Part shown: positions 13,817 through 22,996 of the stretch, piece after piece
Position numbering within the stretch: position 1 is the first letter of the stretch
How the letters are laid out: each line of letters begins with the position of its first letter
Assembly: GCA_963648435.1 (NCBI GenBank)
Contig: CAVJDT010000025.1
Span: 1 to 25,158 of the forward strand
Direction of reading: 5' to 3'
DNA from: UMGS75 sp963648435
GTDB taxonomy: Bacteria; Bacillota_I; Bacilli_A; ML615J-28; CAG-313
Length of the DNA stretch: 25,158 nt
Made by a program: the position numbers and the translations under genes
The notes under the pieces: generated by a model
Told to the model about the DNA's origin: nothing
Seen by the model: only the letters and a program-made list of their open reading frames with translations
Database searches by the model: none

Positions 13817-16800
13817 TTGAGTAAATACAAAGAAATACAAATTGGTATTGCATCACCTGAAGATATTGTATCATGGGCCAACCCTGTGCTACAAGGTAAA
13901 AAATTTACATACAATCCTTTAAGAAAAGATAAAGTTACATATATAGATGATAATGGTGAAGAAGTTGAATATACTTTAAAAGGCGAAGTAAAGAAACATG
14001 AAACTATTAATTATCGTACCTTAAAACCTGAAAGAGATGGTTTATTCTGTGAAGTTATTTTCGGCCCTACTAAGGATTATCAATGTGCTTGTGGACGTTC
14101 TAAAAAGAATTTAGGCGAACATAAGGTATGTGAAAAGTGCGGTGTTGAATTAACCGAAAGTAAAGTAAGACGTGAAAGAATGGGCTATATTGCTCTTGCG
14201 GCACCAGTTGTTCATACATGGTATTTAAGAAATACTCCAAGTAAAATTGCCATCTTACTTGATATGAAAACTAAAGATGTTGAAGATATAGTTTATCTTG
14301 CATCATACATTATCACGGAAGTAATGGATGATGAATATGAAGAATTATTTGTGGGACGTATCTTAAGTGAACAAGAACATAGTGTATTCAAACGTCGTTA
14401 TCCATTTAAATATAAAGCTAAAACTGGAGCTGAAGCAATTAAACACTTATTAAAACAACTTGATTTAGGTGAAATTATTACGGAAATTCGTCAAGAACTA
14501 CATAATGCTCCAAAACAAAGAAAAGAAAAACTAATTAAGAGACTAGAAATAGTTGAAGCATTCTATAAATCAGATAATAAACCTGAATGGATGGTAATGG
14601 ATGTTGTTCCAGTAATTCCACCTGATTTACGTCCAATGGTTCAACTAGATGGTGGTCGTTTTGCAACAACTGACCTAAATGATTTATATCGTCGTATTAT
14701 TAATCGTAATAATCGTTTAAGAAAGCAATTTGAACAAAATGCCCCTGACTTAATTACGAAAAATGAAAAACGTATGTTACAAGAAGCAGTAGATGCGTTA
14801 ATTGACAACTCAAAGCGTAATAAACGTATGGTTGTTGAAAAAAATAGACCACTTAAATCCTTATCGGATATTTTAAGAGGTAAACAAGGACGTTTCCGTC
14901 AAAATCTATTAGGTAAACGTGTTGACTACTCAGGTCGTTCCGTTATTGTTATTGGACCAGACTTAAAGATGTATCAATGTGGTATCCCAAGAGAAATGGC
15001 TTTAATTTTATTTAAACCATTTATCATTAGTTATTTAAGAAAGAAAGACCAATTAACTAATGCGGAAATTGTTCCAGGTGTAATGCAACCAATAAGCAAT
15101 AAAGATCGTGCTGGCATTCAAAAGGCTAAAAAGTTAATTGAACAAGGTGCCCCAGAAGCAATGGAAGCACTAGAAAAAATTATTGTTGAACACCCAGTTT
15201 TATTAAACCGTGCTCCAACATTACATAGACTTTCAATCCAAGCATTCGAACCAAAACTTGTTGAAGGTAAAGCAATTAGATTACACCCACTAGTAACAAC
15301 CGCCTTTAATGCTGACTTCGATGGTGACCAAATGCCTGTGCATGTACCACTATCAGAAGAAGCTCAAGCCGAAGCTCGTTTACTAATGCTTGCATCTAAA
15401 AACATTTTGGCACCAAAAGATGGTAAACCAATAGTTACACCATCACAAGATATGATTCTTGGTAACTATTATTTAACAATTGAAAGTAGTCAAAATGAAC
15501 ACGAATACAAAACATATGAAGAAGTGCTTGATGCATATAAAAAACAAGTTATTACTTTTGGAACAACGATAATCTTAAATGATGATAAGACTTATCGTAA
15601 TATTAAAGAATTACAAGAAGATGTTGAAAGTGGTAATGCTCCAAGTGTTGGTAGATTTTATATTCCTGCTCGTGAAGGTAAAGCTTTCCGTAACCAATCA
15701 GAAGTTGAAATTGCTTATGAACGTGGTGACATCGACTTCCATACAAGATTTGTAATTCCTGCTAGTGCTGTTGGTCGTCCATTTGTCCATATTAGTGATA
15801 AAATTGAACCAGAAAGTGATGAATATAAAGCACTAGTTAAGAAAAATGAAGAGTTAACAAATAAATATTTGGTAACTACATATGGTAAATTAATTGTTAA
15901 CCAAATCTTCCCAGATGGCTTTTCATATGTAAATGAACCAACCGTTCAAAATCTTGCGATAGGAACCCCTGAAAAATATTTCTTAGACCATGGTACTAAC
16001 TATAAAGAATTCATTAAGAACGCTCCATTAGTAGAACCTTTCAAGAAAAAATTCTTAAGTCAAATCATTAGTGAAGTATTTAAACAAGCAAAACTTGCGG
16101 AAACATCTAAAACCCTTGATAAGATGAAAGACATTGGTTTCTATTATTCAACAATGGCTGGTATTACCGTTTCTGCTTTCGACGTTGTTAGAATTGATAA
16201 GAAAGAAGAAATCATTGAAGAAACTGAAAAGAAAGTTCAAAAATATAAACAAATGTATCGTCGTGGTACCATGAAAGATTCAGAACGTCACCGTAATATT
16301 GTACGTGAATGGTTAGCCGCAACTTCTAAAATTGAAAAAGCCATTAAAGTTATCATGAATGAAAATGCGAAAACAAATCATATTTTCATGATGGCTGACT
16401 CTGGGGCCCGTGGTAGTTCATCTAACTTCACTCAACTTGCAGGTATGCGTGGACTAATGGCTAAGCCTAATGGTGACCAAATGGAAATCCCTGTTAAAGC
16501 TTGCTTTATTGAAGGTATGTCAATGTCAGAGTTCTTTATTTCAACCCATGGTGCAAGAAAAGGTTCAACCGATACTGCCTTAAAGACAGCTGAATCAGGT
16601 TACTTAACGCGTCGTCTTGTTGACGTTTCTCAAGATGTAACTGTTAAAGTTGAAGATTGTGGAACTGATAAAGGTATGGTTGTAACAACATTATATAAGA
16701 ATGATTCTGCTCAAGATAAAGATAATGTAGATAATATCTTAGTATCATTAAAAGACCGTATCGTTGGTCGTTTCGCTGCGAAACCAGTATATGGTAGAAA

Positions 16801-17875
16801 TAGTGAAGGCCGAAAAGCTCTACTTGTTGATAAAGGTGAATTCATTACTGAAGAAATTGCTGATCGTATTGTAGCAAGTAAGATTGAAACTGTTGAAGTA
16901 AGAACACTACTTACTTGTGACTGTGAAAATGGTGTTTGTGTTAAGTGTTATGGATCTGACCTATCAACCACAAATATAGTTGAAAATGGTGAAGTTGTCG
17001 GTATTGTTGCGGCTCAATCAATTGGTGAGCCAGGTACTCAGTTAACCATGCGTACTTTCCACTCTGGTGGTGTTGCTGGTGCGGCTGATGATATCACACA
17101 AGGTCTTCCCCGTATTCAAGAATTGTTTGAAGCCCGTGAGCCAAAAGGTAAAGGTATTATTTCAGAAATTAAAGGTACAGTTGAAAGTGTTACCCAAAAG
17201 AATGATAACCGTTTTGAAATTGTTATCAAGAGTCCAATTGAAGGTAATGATAAAACTTATTTAACCGATAGTGGTAAAAAACCAGTTGTTAAAGTCGGCC
17301 AAGAAGTTCATCCTGGTGACCTTGTTTCTGAAGGCTTAATTCATCCTAAAGAATTATTACGTGTTGGTAGTGTTGACCAAGTTGAAAAATATATTTTGAA
17401 AGAAGTTCAAAAAGTATATCGTTCACAAGGTGTTGATATCTCTGATAAACACGTTGAAATAATCATTAAGCAAATGTTACAAAAAGTTGTAGTAATAGAT
17501 GAAGGCGGTACAGAATTACTACCAGGTACATTCATTTCGAAACCTGAATTATTGAAAGTAATTAGAGATTGTCTTGAAAAAGGTATTCGAGTACCATCAG
17601 TAAAACCTGTTATTTTAGGTATTACTCGGGCATCACTAAAAGCTGATTCATTCCTTTCTGCCGCATCATTCCAAGAAACAACAAGAGTGCTTACAGAAGC
17701 TGCTATCCGTGGTAAAATTGACAAGCTCGAAGGATTAAAAGAAAACATCATTATTGGTGGTTTAATTCCTGCAGGTACTGGTTTAGTTGAAGAAAAAGAT
17801 ATTCATCTAATTCCAACGGAACCAGTAGAGGAATTTGAAGTCCCCGCAAGTTCTGACCATATTGTTATTAAATAA
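13817..17875 (+). CDS. rpoC: DNA-directed RNA polymerase subunit beta'
   Basis: The beta' subunit with the catalytic magnesium site NADFDGDQ (498-505). Zinc site 1 is Cys90, Cys92, Cys105, Cys108; zinc site 2 is Cys948, Cys1034, Cys1041, Cys1044, with the same 7 and 3 spacing as in E. coli. The trigger-loop/bridge region (GARGSSSNFTQLAGMRGLMA, then QSIGEPGTQLTMRTFHSGG) is standard. At 1352 residues it is about 150 longer than Bacillus RpoC. Two visible insertions explain part of this: about 35 residues (21-55) between IVSW and GEVKKHETINYRTL, and about 60 residues (557-619) after GNYYLTIE. TTG start with GAGGTG seven bases upstream. A terminator follows. Confidence 0.98.
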   Translation: MSKYKEIQIGIASPEDIVSWANPVLQGKKFTYNPLRKDKVTYIDDNGEEVEYTLKGEVKKHETINYRTLKPERDGLFCEVIFGPTKDYQCACGRSKKNLGEHKVCEKCGVELTESKVRRERMGYIALAAPVVHTWYLRNTPSKIAILLDMKTKDVEDIVYLASYIITEVMDDEYEELFVGRILSEQEHSVFKRRYPFKYKAKTGAEAIKHLLKQLDLGEIITEIRQELHNAPKQRKEKLIKRLEIVEAFYKSDNKPEWMVMDVVPVIPPDLRPMVQLDGGRFATTDLNDLYRRIINRNNRLRKQFEQNAPDLITKNEKRMLQEAVDALIDNSKRNKRMVVEKNRPLKSLSDILRGKQGRFRQNLLGKRVDYSGRSVIVIGPDLKMYQCGIPREMALILFKPFIISYLRKKDQLTNAEIVPGVMQPISNKDRAGIQKAKKLIEQGAPEAMEALEKIIVEHPVLLNRAPTLHRLSIQAFEPKLVEGKAIRLHPLVTTAFNADFDGDQMPVHVPLSEEAQAEARLLMLASKNILAPKDGKPIVTPSQDMILGNYYLTIESSQNEHEYKTYEEVLDAYKKQVITFGTTIILNDDKTYRNIKELQEDVESGNAPSVGRFYIPAREGKAFRNQSEVEIAYERGDIDFHTRFVIPASAVGRPFVHISDKIEPESDEYKALVKKNEELTNKYLVTTYGKLIVNQIFPDGFSYVNEPTVQNLAIGTPEKYFLDHGTNYKEFIKNAPLVEPFKKKFLSQIISEVFKQAKLAETSKTLDKMKDIGFYYSTMAGITVSAFDVVRIDKKEEIIEETEKKVQKYKQMYRRGTMKDSERHRNIVREWLAATSKIEKAIKVIMNENAKTNHIFMMADSGARGSSSNFTQLAGMRGLMAKPNGDQMEIPVKACFIEGMSMSEFFISTHGARKGSTDTALKTAESGYLTRRLVDVSQDVTVKVEDCGTDKGMVVTTLYKNDSAQDKDNVDNILVSLKDRIVGRFAAKPVYGRNSEGRKALLVDKGEFITEEIADRIVASKIETVEVRTLLTCDCENGVCVKCYGSDLSTTNIVENGEVVGIVAAQSIGEPGTQLTMRTFHSGGVAGAADDITQGLPRIQELFEAREPKGKGIISEIKGTVESVTQKNDNRFEIVIKSPIEGNDKTYLTDSGKKPVVKVGQEVHPGDLVSEGLIHPKELLRVGSVDQVEKYILKEVQKVYRSQGVDISDKHVEIIIKQMLQKVVVIDEGGTELLPGTFISKPELLKVIRDCLEKGIRVPSVKPVILGITRASLKADSFLSAASFQETTRVLTEAAIRGKIDKLEGLKENIIIGGLIPAGTGLVEEKDIHLIPTEPVEEFEVPASSDHIVIK

Positions 17876-17892
17876 CAAATTTTAAACAAAAT

Positions 17893-17938
17893 AAAAAGCA
17901 TATCAAATAGATTAATAGGTCTATTGGTATGCTTTTTT
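17893..17938 (+). terminator. terminator after rpoC
   Basis: AAAAAGCATA (17893-17902) pairs with TATGCTTTTT (17928-17937), with a further inner helix AATAGA/TCTATT, followed by the T run. It ends the rpoBC transcript 17 bases after the stop codon. Confidence 0.92.
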
Positions 17939-17976
17939 CTTATTTGGTCTTTTTTTATGCGTTTTTTTTAAAAATA

Positions 17977-17985
17977 TGCTATAAT
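17977..17985 (+). promoter_or_regulatory. extended -10 promoter of the priA operon
   Basis: TGC followed by TATAAT (17980-17985) forms an extended -10 element. No good -35 is seen at the right distance in the T-rich upstream sequence. The transcript would start near 17992, leaving only about 15 bases, mostly the AAGGAGGAG ribosome binding site, before the priA ATG. Confidence 0.65.
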
Positions 17986-18007
17986 TTATAATAAGGAGGA
18001 GTGTAGC

Positions 18008-20320
18008 ATGATTTCACGTGTCGTTGTTAATAATCCAAGTAGTAATGTTGATATTAAATATGATTATGGAATTCCAACTAATTTAGTTGATATCATAAAA
18101 ATTGGAACTAGAGTTAAAGTTCCTTTTGGCACAAGTAACCGGGCTCTCATGGGGTATGTTGTAGAATTAAGTGATGAAACAACATATAATAAGAGATTAA
18201 AACAAATTATTGATGTTGTAGATTTAGAACCAATAATTACCAAAACACAGTTAGAACTTGCCAATTATATTAAAAAAGATACAATTTGCCCCTTAATTCG
18301 GGCTATTAATTTAATGGTTCCAGACATTTTACTACTTAAATCAACAAAATACATTAAAGTTCTGGACTATCAAAGTCTAGATGCTAGTCTTGCTGAAGCC
18401 TTTAAAGGGAAAACAATAATAACATACACCAGTGCTCTTGCCCCATATACTAGTAAAATTAAAAAAGCAATTGACAATCACCTTTTAGAAATATCATATG
18501 ATGCGGTTGGCTTAAATGCGGTTAAACAAGTTACCAAATATGTATTAAACATGAATAAATACTATATGTATATTGACAACTTTAAACCTGATATTCAACC
18601 ACTTATCAAAATGTTAGAAGGGCTAGAACCACTAACCAAGATAGAAATTAGTGACCGTGCTGATTTGTCAATATACACTATTCAAAAAATGATTAAACTT
18701 GAATTACTAGTTCCCATAAAACAAAGAGTCTCGAGAATTAAAACTAAAGAAATACCTGTGACTGATCGTTTTATTAAGGCAAATTCACTATATGATATGA
18801 CAGTAACTAAATTAACAAGTGATCATTTGAAACCATCATTATGGTGTCCTTCTTCCATAAGTGAAACAGAAATGGTAATTGAACGAATAATTAGAAATAA
18901 TGTTGCAAAAGACCAAAATACTTTAATTATTTGCCCTGATATTTTAAGCAGTTACCGGATGGCTAGTGTTATCAGAAAAAAAACAAATCTTTCTGTAGCA
19001 ATTCTTAATTCAAATCTTAGTAAAGGCGAATACTATGATACAGTTATGGAAATAAAAAATAACAATTATCGTGTGGTAGTTACAACTACTAAAGGTGCTT
19101 TTGTTGATTATCCTCTTCTTAAAACAATAATTTTATTAGATGCAGAAAATGATAATTATTATAATGATCAAAGCCCTCGCTATAATTTAAAGAAGATAAT
19201 GATGAAATATCAAGAAATAATTAATTGTGAATTAATTTTTCATTCATATTCTTTCCTTCTTGAAGATTATATTTTAGGAGTTAAAGGTTATTTAAATATT
19301 GTTGATAATAAAATAGAAGATGCTGTAAATAGTGAAGTAGTTAATTTAAAGTTAGAACTCTTAAAAGGTAATAATTCAATGATTTCTTTAAGACTTTTAA
19401 AAGAAATGCAACTTACAAAATTAAAAAATAAACAAACTTTAATTATTACTAATCGTAAATATTTTAGTAATTTTGTTATGTGCCGAAGTTGTGGAGAAAT
19501 ACTTAAATGTCCGCGTTGTGATTTACCTCTTCATTATAGTAAAAATTCTAATCAACTTATGTGTCCAACTTGTTCATATCGTACCTTAAAGCCTGATAAA
19601 TGTCCAACTTGTCAAGGTGAAACCTTTAGAATGGAAGGCTCGGGAATGGAACAGTTAGTAAGTGATATTAATGAATTACTACCTAAGTTTAAAACTATAA
19701 CAATTGATAATCCAAATTATGATGAATTTGTTGATAAAATGAGTGAAGTAGAAGAAAATAAGGTTGATGTAATTATCGCCACAGATATATATTCGAGAAG
19801 CGTTGTCGATAAAAATATTGGATTAGTCGTAATAATTAATCTAGATGAAGTAGCTGGTACCGCATCATATCTTGCAAGTGAAAGAGCATACACTATGCTT
19901 ATTCATGCTTCACAAAAAGTTTTAAGTAGTGATACAAAACTATTAATTCAAACCTATAATCCTGATAATTTTGTAATTACTTCATTTGTTACTGGTAAAT
20001 ATCAAGATTATTTGAAAAAAGAAATTAATAATCGAAAGGAATTAAAGAATCCTCCTTTCTATTATATAAACAGAATTTTAGTTAAAGCTAAGTATGAAGA
20101 AATGTTTAAAGAAGCAAATGCCATTAAAAAACTTCTTCAAGAAATGTTAGGATATAAGGCTTATATCATTGGTCCTACTTATAATCATCTTCATCAAGCT
20201 GCTCAATTAATAATTAGACATCAATTAAATAATATTGAAGATATCTATAATAAAATTTATGATAAATATCAAAATTCACAAATAATGGTGATTGTTGATA
20301 GATATCCAAGATACATGTAG
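18008..20320 (+). CDS. priA: PriA-like replication restart protein with degenerate helicase motifs
   Basis: A 770-residue full-length PriA homologue. The N-terminal 3'-end DNA-binding domain (about 1-100) has VDIKYDYGIP and GTRVKVPFG. All eight zinc cysteines of the cysteine-rich region are kept (492, 495, 501, 504, 519, 522, 532, 535), as are DQSPRYN (387-393) and IQTYNPDNFVI (647-657). The ATPase has lost its catalytic residues. The Walker A GVTGSGKTE position reads CPSSISETE (280-288), with Lys replaced by Glu286. DEEH reads DAEN (378-381). Motif V GTQMIAKGHDF reads ATDIYSRSVVD (591-601). Motif VI QVAGRAGR reads IHASQKVL (632-639). The frame is intact, so it appears maintained as a structural primosome protein. 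AAGGAGGAG precedes the ATG, and fmt follows by 9 bases as in Bacillus-like priA-(def)-fmt clusters, though def is missing. Confidence 0.93.
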   Translation: MISRVVVNNPSSNVDIKYDYGIPTNLVDIIKIGTRVKVPFGTSNRALMGYVVELSDETTYNKRLKQIIDVVDLEPIITKTQLELANYIKKDTICPLIRAINLMVPDILLLKSTKYIKVLDYQSLDASLAEAFKGKTIITYTSALAPYTSKIKKAIDNHLLEISYDAVGLNAVKQVTKYVLNMNKYYMYIDNFKPDIQPLIKMLEGLEPLTKIEISDRADLSIYTIQKMIKLELLVPIKQRVSRIKTKEIPVTDRFIKANSLYDMTVTKLTSDHLKPSLWCPSSISETEMVIERIIRNNVAKDQNTLIICPDILSSYRMASVIRKKTNLSVAILNSNLSKGEYYDTVMEIKNNNYRVVVTTTKGAFVDYPLLKTIILLDAENDNYYNDQSPRYNLKKIMMKYQEIINCELIFHSYSFLLEDYILGVKGYLNIVDNKIEDAVNSEVVNLKLELLKGNNSMISLRLLKEMQLTKLKNKQTLIITNRKYFSNFVMCRSCGEILKCPRCDLPLHYSKNSNQLMCPTCSYRTLKPDKCPTCQGETFRMEGSGMEQLVSDINELLPKFKTITIDNPNYDEFVDKMSEVEENKVDVIIATDIYSRSVVDKNIGLVVIINLDEVAGTASYLASERAYTMLIHASQKVLSSDTKLLIQTYNPDNFVITSFVTGKYQDYLKKEINNRKELKNPPFYYINRILVKAKYEEMFKEANAIKKLLQEMLGYKAYIIGPTYNHLHQAAQLIIRHQLNNIEDIYNKIYDKYQNSQIMVIVDRYPRYM

Positions 20321-20329
20321 GAGGTAAAA

Positions 20330-21247
20330 ATGTTCAAAATAGTTTTTATGGGAACACCTAATTTTAGCGTTCCAATTCTTGAAGCCTTAATTGAAAAATA
20401 TGAGGTAATTGGGGTGGTGACACAACCTGATAAAAAAGTAGGAAGACACCAAGAACTTATGGCTTCTCCCGTTAAGGAGTGTGCCTTAAAACATCATATT
20501 CCGGTATTTCAACCGATAAAAATAAGAACAGAATATGAGGATATTGTGGCGTTAAATCCAGATTTGATTGTTACAGCCGCCTATGGACAAATTGTTGGTA
20601 TGAAACTATTAAATGCACCAAAGTACCGTTCAATTAATGTTCACGCTTCCCTTCTTCCTAAATATCGTGGTGGTGCCCCAATTCATGAAGCAATTAAACA
20701 AGGTGAAACAGAAACGGGGGTTACAATCATGTATATGGAAAAAGGTATGGATTCTGGTGACATACTAGCTCAAAGAAAGATTCCAATTACTGATGAGGAT
20801 AACGCGGGAACCATGTTTGAAAAACTATCATTACTTGGCCGTGATTTATTGTTAGAAGTAATCCCAAAACTTGTTAATGGTGAAATTGAACCAATTAAAC
20901 AAGATGAAACCAAAGTTACTTTTGCATACAATGTAACCAAAGAAGAAGAAAAACTAGATTTCACAAAACCAGCGAGAATGGTGTTTAATCATATAAGAGC
21001 ATATAACCCTTTTCCAGTTGCATATATGGAATTAGGTGATGATGTCATCAAAGTATATGACTCAAAAGTTAGTGAGGAAATGCACAACAGCGTTCCTGGT
21101 ACTATTCTAAAAACCACAAAACAGGGATTTTTAATAGCTTGTGGTGAGGCTACAACCCTTGAAATTTTAGAAGTTCAACCAAGCGGCAAAAGAAAAATGA
21201 AGGCAAGTGACTATGCCAATGGAGCCCTTAGGAAATATTTAAAGTAG
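20330..21247 (+). CDS. fmt: methionyl-tRNA formyltransferase
   Basis: Transfers a formyl group from 10-formyl-THF to initiator Met-tRNA. The 305-residue protein has the N-terminal formyltransferase fold with IVFMGTPNFSVPILEAL, the catalytic Asn103, His105 and Asp141 in SINVHASLLPKYRGGAPI and EKGMDSGDIL, and the basic C-terminal OB-fold domain (about 205-305) that binds tRNA. Length is normal. AGGAGG overlaps the stop codon of priA (TAGGAGG). Peptide deformylase and rsmB, which often flank fmt, are not here. Confidence 0.97.
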   Translation: MFKIVFMGTPNFSVPILEALIEKYEVIGVVTQPDKKVGRHQELMASPVKECALKHHIPVFQPIKIRTEYEDIVALNPDLIVTAAYGQIVGMKLLNAPKYRSINVHASLLPKYRGGAPIHEAIKQGETETGVTIMYMEKGMDSGDILAQRKIPITDEDNAGTMFEKLSLLGRDLLLEVIPKLVNGEIEPIKQDETKVTFAYNVTKEEEKLDFTKPARMVFNHIRAYNPFPVAYMELGDDVIKVYDSKVSEEMHNSVPGTILKTTKQGFLIACGEATTLEILEVQPSGKRKMKASDYANGALRKYLK

Positions 21248-21258
21248 GAGAAAAAAAG

Positions 21259-21798
21259 ATGAAACCAAAATTATATTATTCACGAGAAGAAATGCAAGAA
21301 TTAAATACTCAAAAATTAAAAGAACGTGGGGTAACAATTGAAGAAATTGCCCTAATAGCTTATAATCAACAAAGCAAATATAATAAAAATGTTGATATGA
21401 AAACTTGTATTGAAAGTGTTGAAAAAATACTATCATTAAGAGATATTTTTCACCTCTTACAATTAGGAGCGGAAATTGATCGCTTAACCGAAGAAGGAAT
21501 GTTTAAAGACCCAATTCAAGATATCATGAATTATGACCTTGGTGTTTTCGGGGTTGATGAAATATTTGGCCTTGATATTGCAAGACTTTATGGGGCGATT
21601 GGTCAAACTAATTTTGGTGATATTGATGTAAATAAGCCAGGAATAGTAGCTAAACTAAATGATGAAGGAAAAGGTGGAAAACCCAAATGTCATACTTTTC
21701 TTGATGATATTGTGGGTGCGATTGCTGCTGCCGCATCAACAAGAGTAGCTCAAATTATTTCTGAAAATGAAGCAGAAGGAAAAAATATTGAAAAGTAA
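21259..21798 (+). CDS. phosphatidylglycerophosphatase A-like protein (YutG family)
   Basis: A 179-residue protein resembling the soluble Gram-positive PgpA/YutG family, whose Pfam domain is PgpA. Recognisable family segments are LKERGVTIEEIALIAYNQQSKY near the N-terminus, GVFGVDEIFGLDIARLYGAIGQTNFG in the middle and KCHTFLDDIVGAIAAAASTR at the C-terminus. The Asp-Asp in the last motif is the most likely metal site. The proposed reaction is dephosphorylation of phosphatidylglycerophosphate in membrane lipid synthesis; this rests on family annotation. It starts 11 bases after fmt with AGGAG and ends 2 bases before the serine dehydratase gene. Confidence 0.82.
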   Translation: MKPKLYYSREEMQELNTQKLKERGVTIEEIALIAYNQQSKYNKNVDMKTCIESVEKILSLRDIFHLLQLGAEIDRLTEEGMFKDPIQDIMNYDLGVFGVDEIFGLDIARLYGAIGQTNFGDIDVNKPGIVAKLNDEGKGGKPKCHTFLDDIVGAIAAAASTRVAQIISENEAEGKNIEK

Positions 21799-21800
21799 TT

Positions 21801-22994
21801 ATGGAGTCGATTAAAAAAATATATAAAATAGGATATGGACCTTCTAGTTCGCATACAATGGGACCAGGTTATGCGGCTGAGATATTTTTGAAGAAAAATA
21901 GTAATGCTGACTATTTTGAAGTTGAACTATTTGGTTCACTTGCTTTAACGGGAAAAGGACATATGACTGATGTTACCATAAAAAAGATTTTTGGTTATAC
22001 TCGTACTAAAATAATCTTTAATAAAGATACCACATACGCTTACCATCCTAATGCCTTGAAATTTAAAGCATTTCTTAAGGGTAAACAAATAGATGAGTGG
22101 CTTATCTTTAGTGTTGGTGGTGGTGACTTAAAAGAAGAAAATGAAAAACGTGATGAAACTACTAAAGCCATTTATCCCCATTCTCATATGAATGATATAT
22201 TAGCATATTGTAATCAAACCCAAATAACTCTACTTGAATATATTGAAAGATTTGAACCAAGTGATACGAGAAAATACCTTCAACAAGTTTTAAAAACTAT
22301 GAAAGAAGCAATTGAACGGGGTATTACCACATCTGGAATATTACCAGGAGGATTAAATGTCATTAGGAAAGCCCCAACTTTCTATCAAAAATATTTGATT
22401 AGCCATAAAACAAATGAACTTGTATATGCATATGCACTTGCGGTGAGTGAAGAAAATGCAAATGGTGGTATTGTAACAACTGCCCCTACGTGTGGTTCAT
22501 CAGGAATAATCCCTGCAGTTTTATTTTCTCAAAAAAATGAAAGCAATTTAGATGATGAAAAATTAATTAATGCCTTAATGATTGGTGGCCTTATCGCAAA
22601 CATTGTTAAAACTAATGCATCAATTTCTGGAGCAGAAGTAGGATGTCAAGGTGAAATTGGTGTTGCTTGTAGTATGGCAGCAGGAATGCTAGTATATTTA
22701 TTTGGGGGAGATGCTCAAACTATTGAATATGGGGCTGAAATCGCCTTAGAACACCATTTAGGACTAACGTGTGATCCGGTAGATGGTTTAGTTCAAATTC
22801 CTTGTATTGAACGAAATGCCATGTCTGCTCTTGCTGCATACAATGCGGCCGAATATGCAATGCTTGCGGGAAGCATTCACACAGTAACGCTTGATAGCGT
22901 GATTGATGTAATGCGCGATACAGGAATCGACTTAAAAGAAAAATATAAAGAAACTGCACTGGGCGGACTTGCCATACGCAGTAAAAGCAGGTAA
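21801..22994 (+). CDS. L-serine ammonia-lyase (Fe-S dehydratase), single chain
   Basis: Deaminates L-serine to pyruvate and ammonia using an oxygen-sensitive 4Fe-4S cluster. Beta and alpha domains are fused: the beta part opens with GYGPSSSHTMGP (11-22) and GSLALTGKGHMTD, the alpha part begins at about residue 140 and contains TTSGILPGGLNV and TAPTCGSSGIIPAV. Cluster cysteines 282, 324 and 335 have the C-X41-C-X10-C spacing known from E. coli SdaA. At 397 residues it is shorter than the roughly 450 of fused SdaA; it ends soon after GGLAIR. Only 2 bases separate it from the gene upstream, with a weak ribosome binding site, suggesting translational coupling. The enzyme points to anaerobic amino-acid use. 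Confidence 0.94.
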   Translation: MESIKKIYKIGYGPSSSHTMGPGYAAEIFLKKNSNADYFEVELFGSLALTGKGHMTDVTIKKIFGYTRTKIIFNKDTTYAYHPNALKFKAFLKGKQIDEWLIFSVGGGDLKEENEKRDETTKAIYPHSHMNDILAYCNQTQITLLEYIERFEPSDTRKYLQQVLKTMKEAIERGITTSGILPGGLNVIRKAPTFYQKYLISHKTNELVYAYALAVSEENANGGIVTTAPTCGSSGIIPAVLFSQKNESNLDDEKLINALMIGGLIANIVKTNASISGAEVGCQGEIGVACSMAAGMLVYLFGGDAQTIEYGAEIALEHHLGLTCDPVDGLVQIPCIERNAMSALAAYNAAEYAMLAGSIHTVTLDSVIDVMRDTGIDLKEKYKETALGGLAIRSKSR

Positions 22995-22996
22995 AT

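Noticed and set aside
17407..17751. 114-codon minus-strand frame inside rpoC
   Set aside because: Antisense shadow of a conserved rpoC region; no independent signals.
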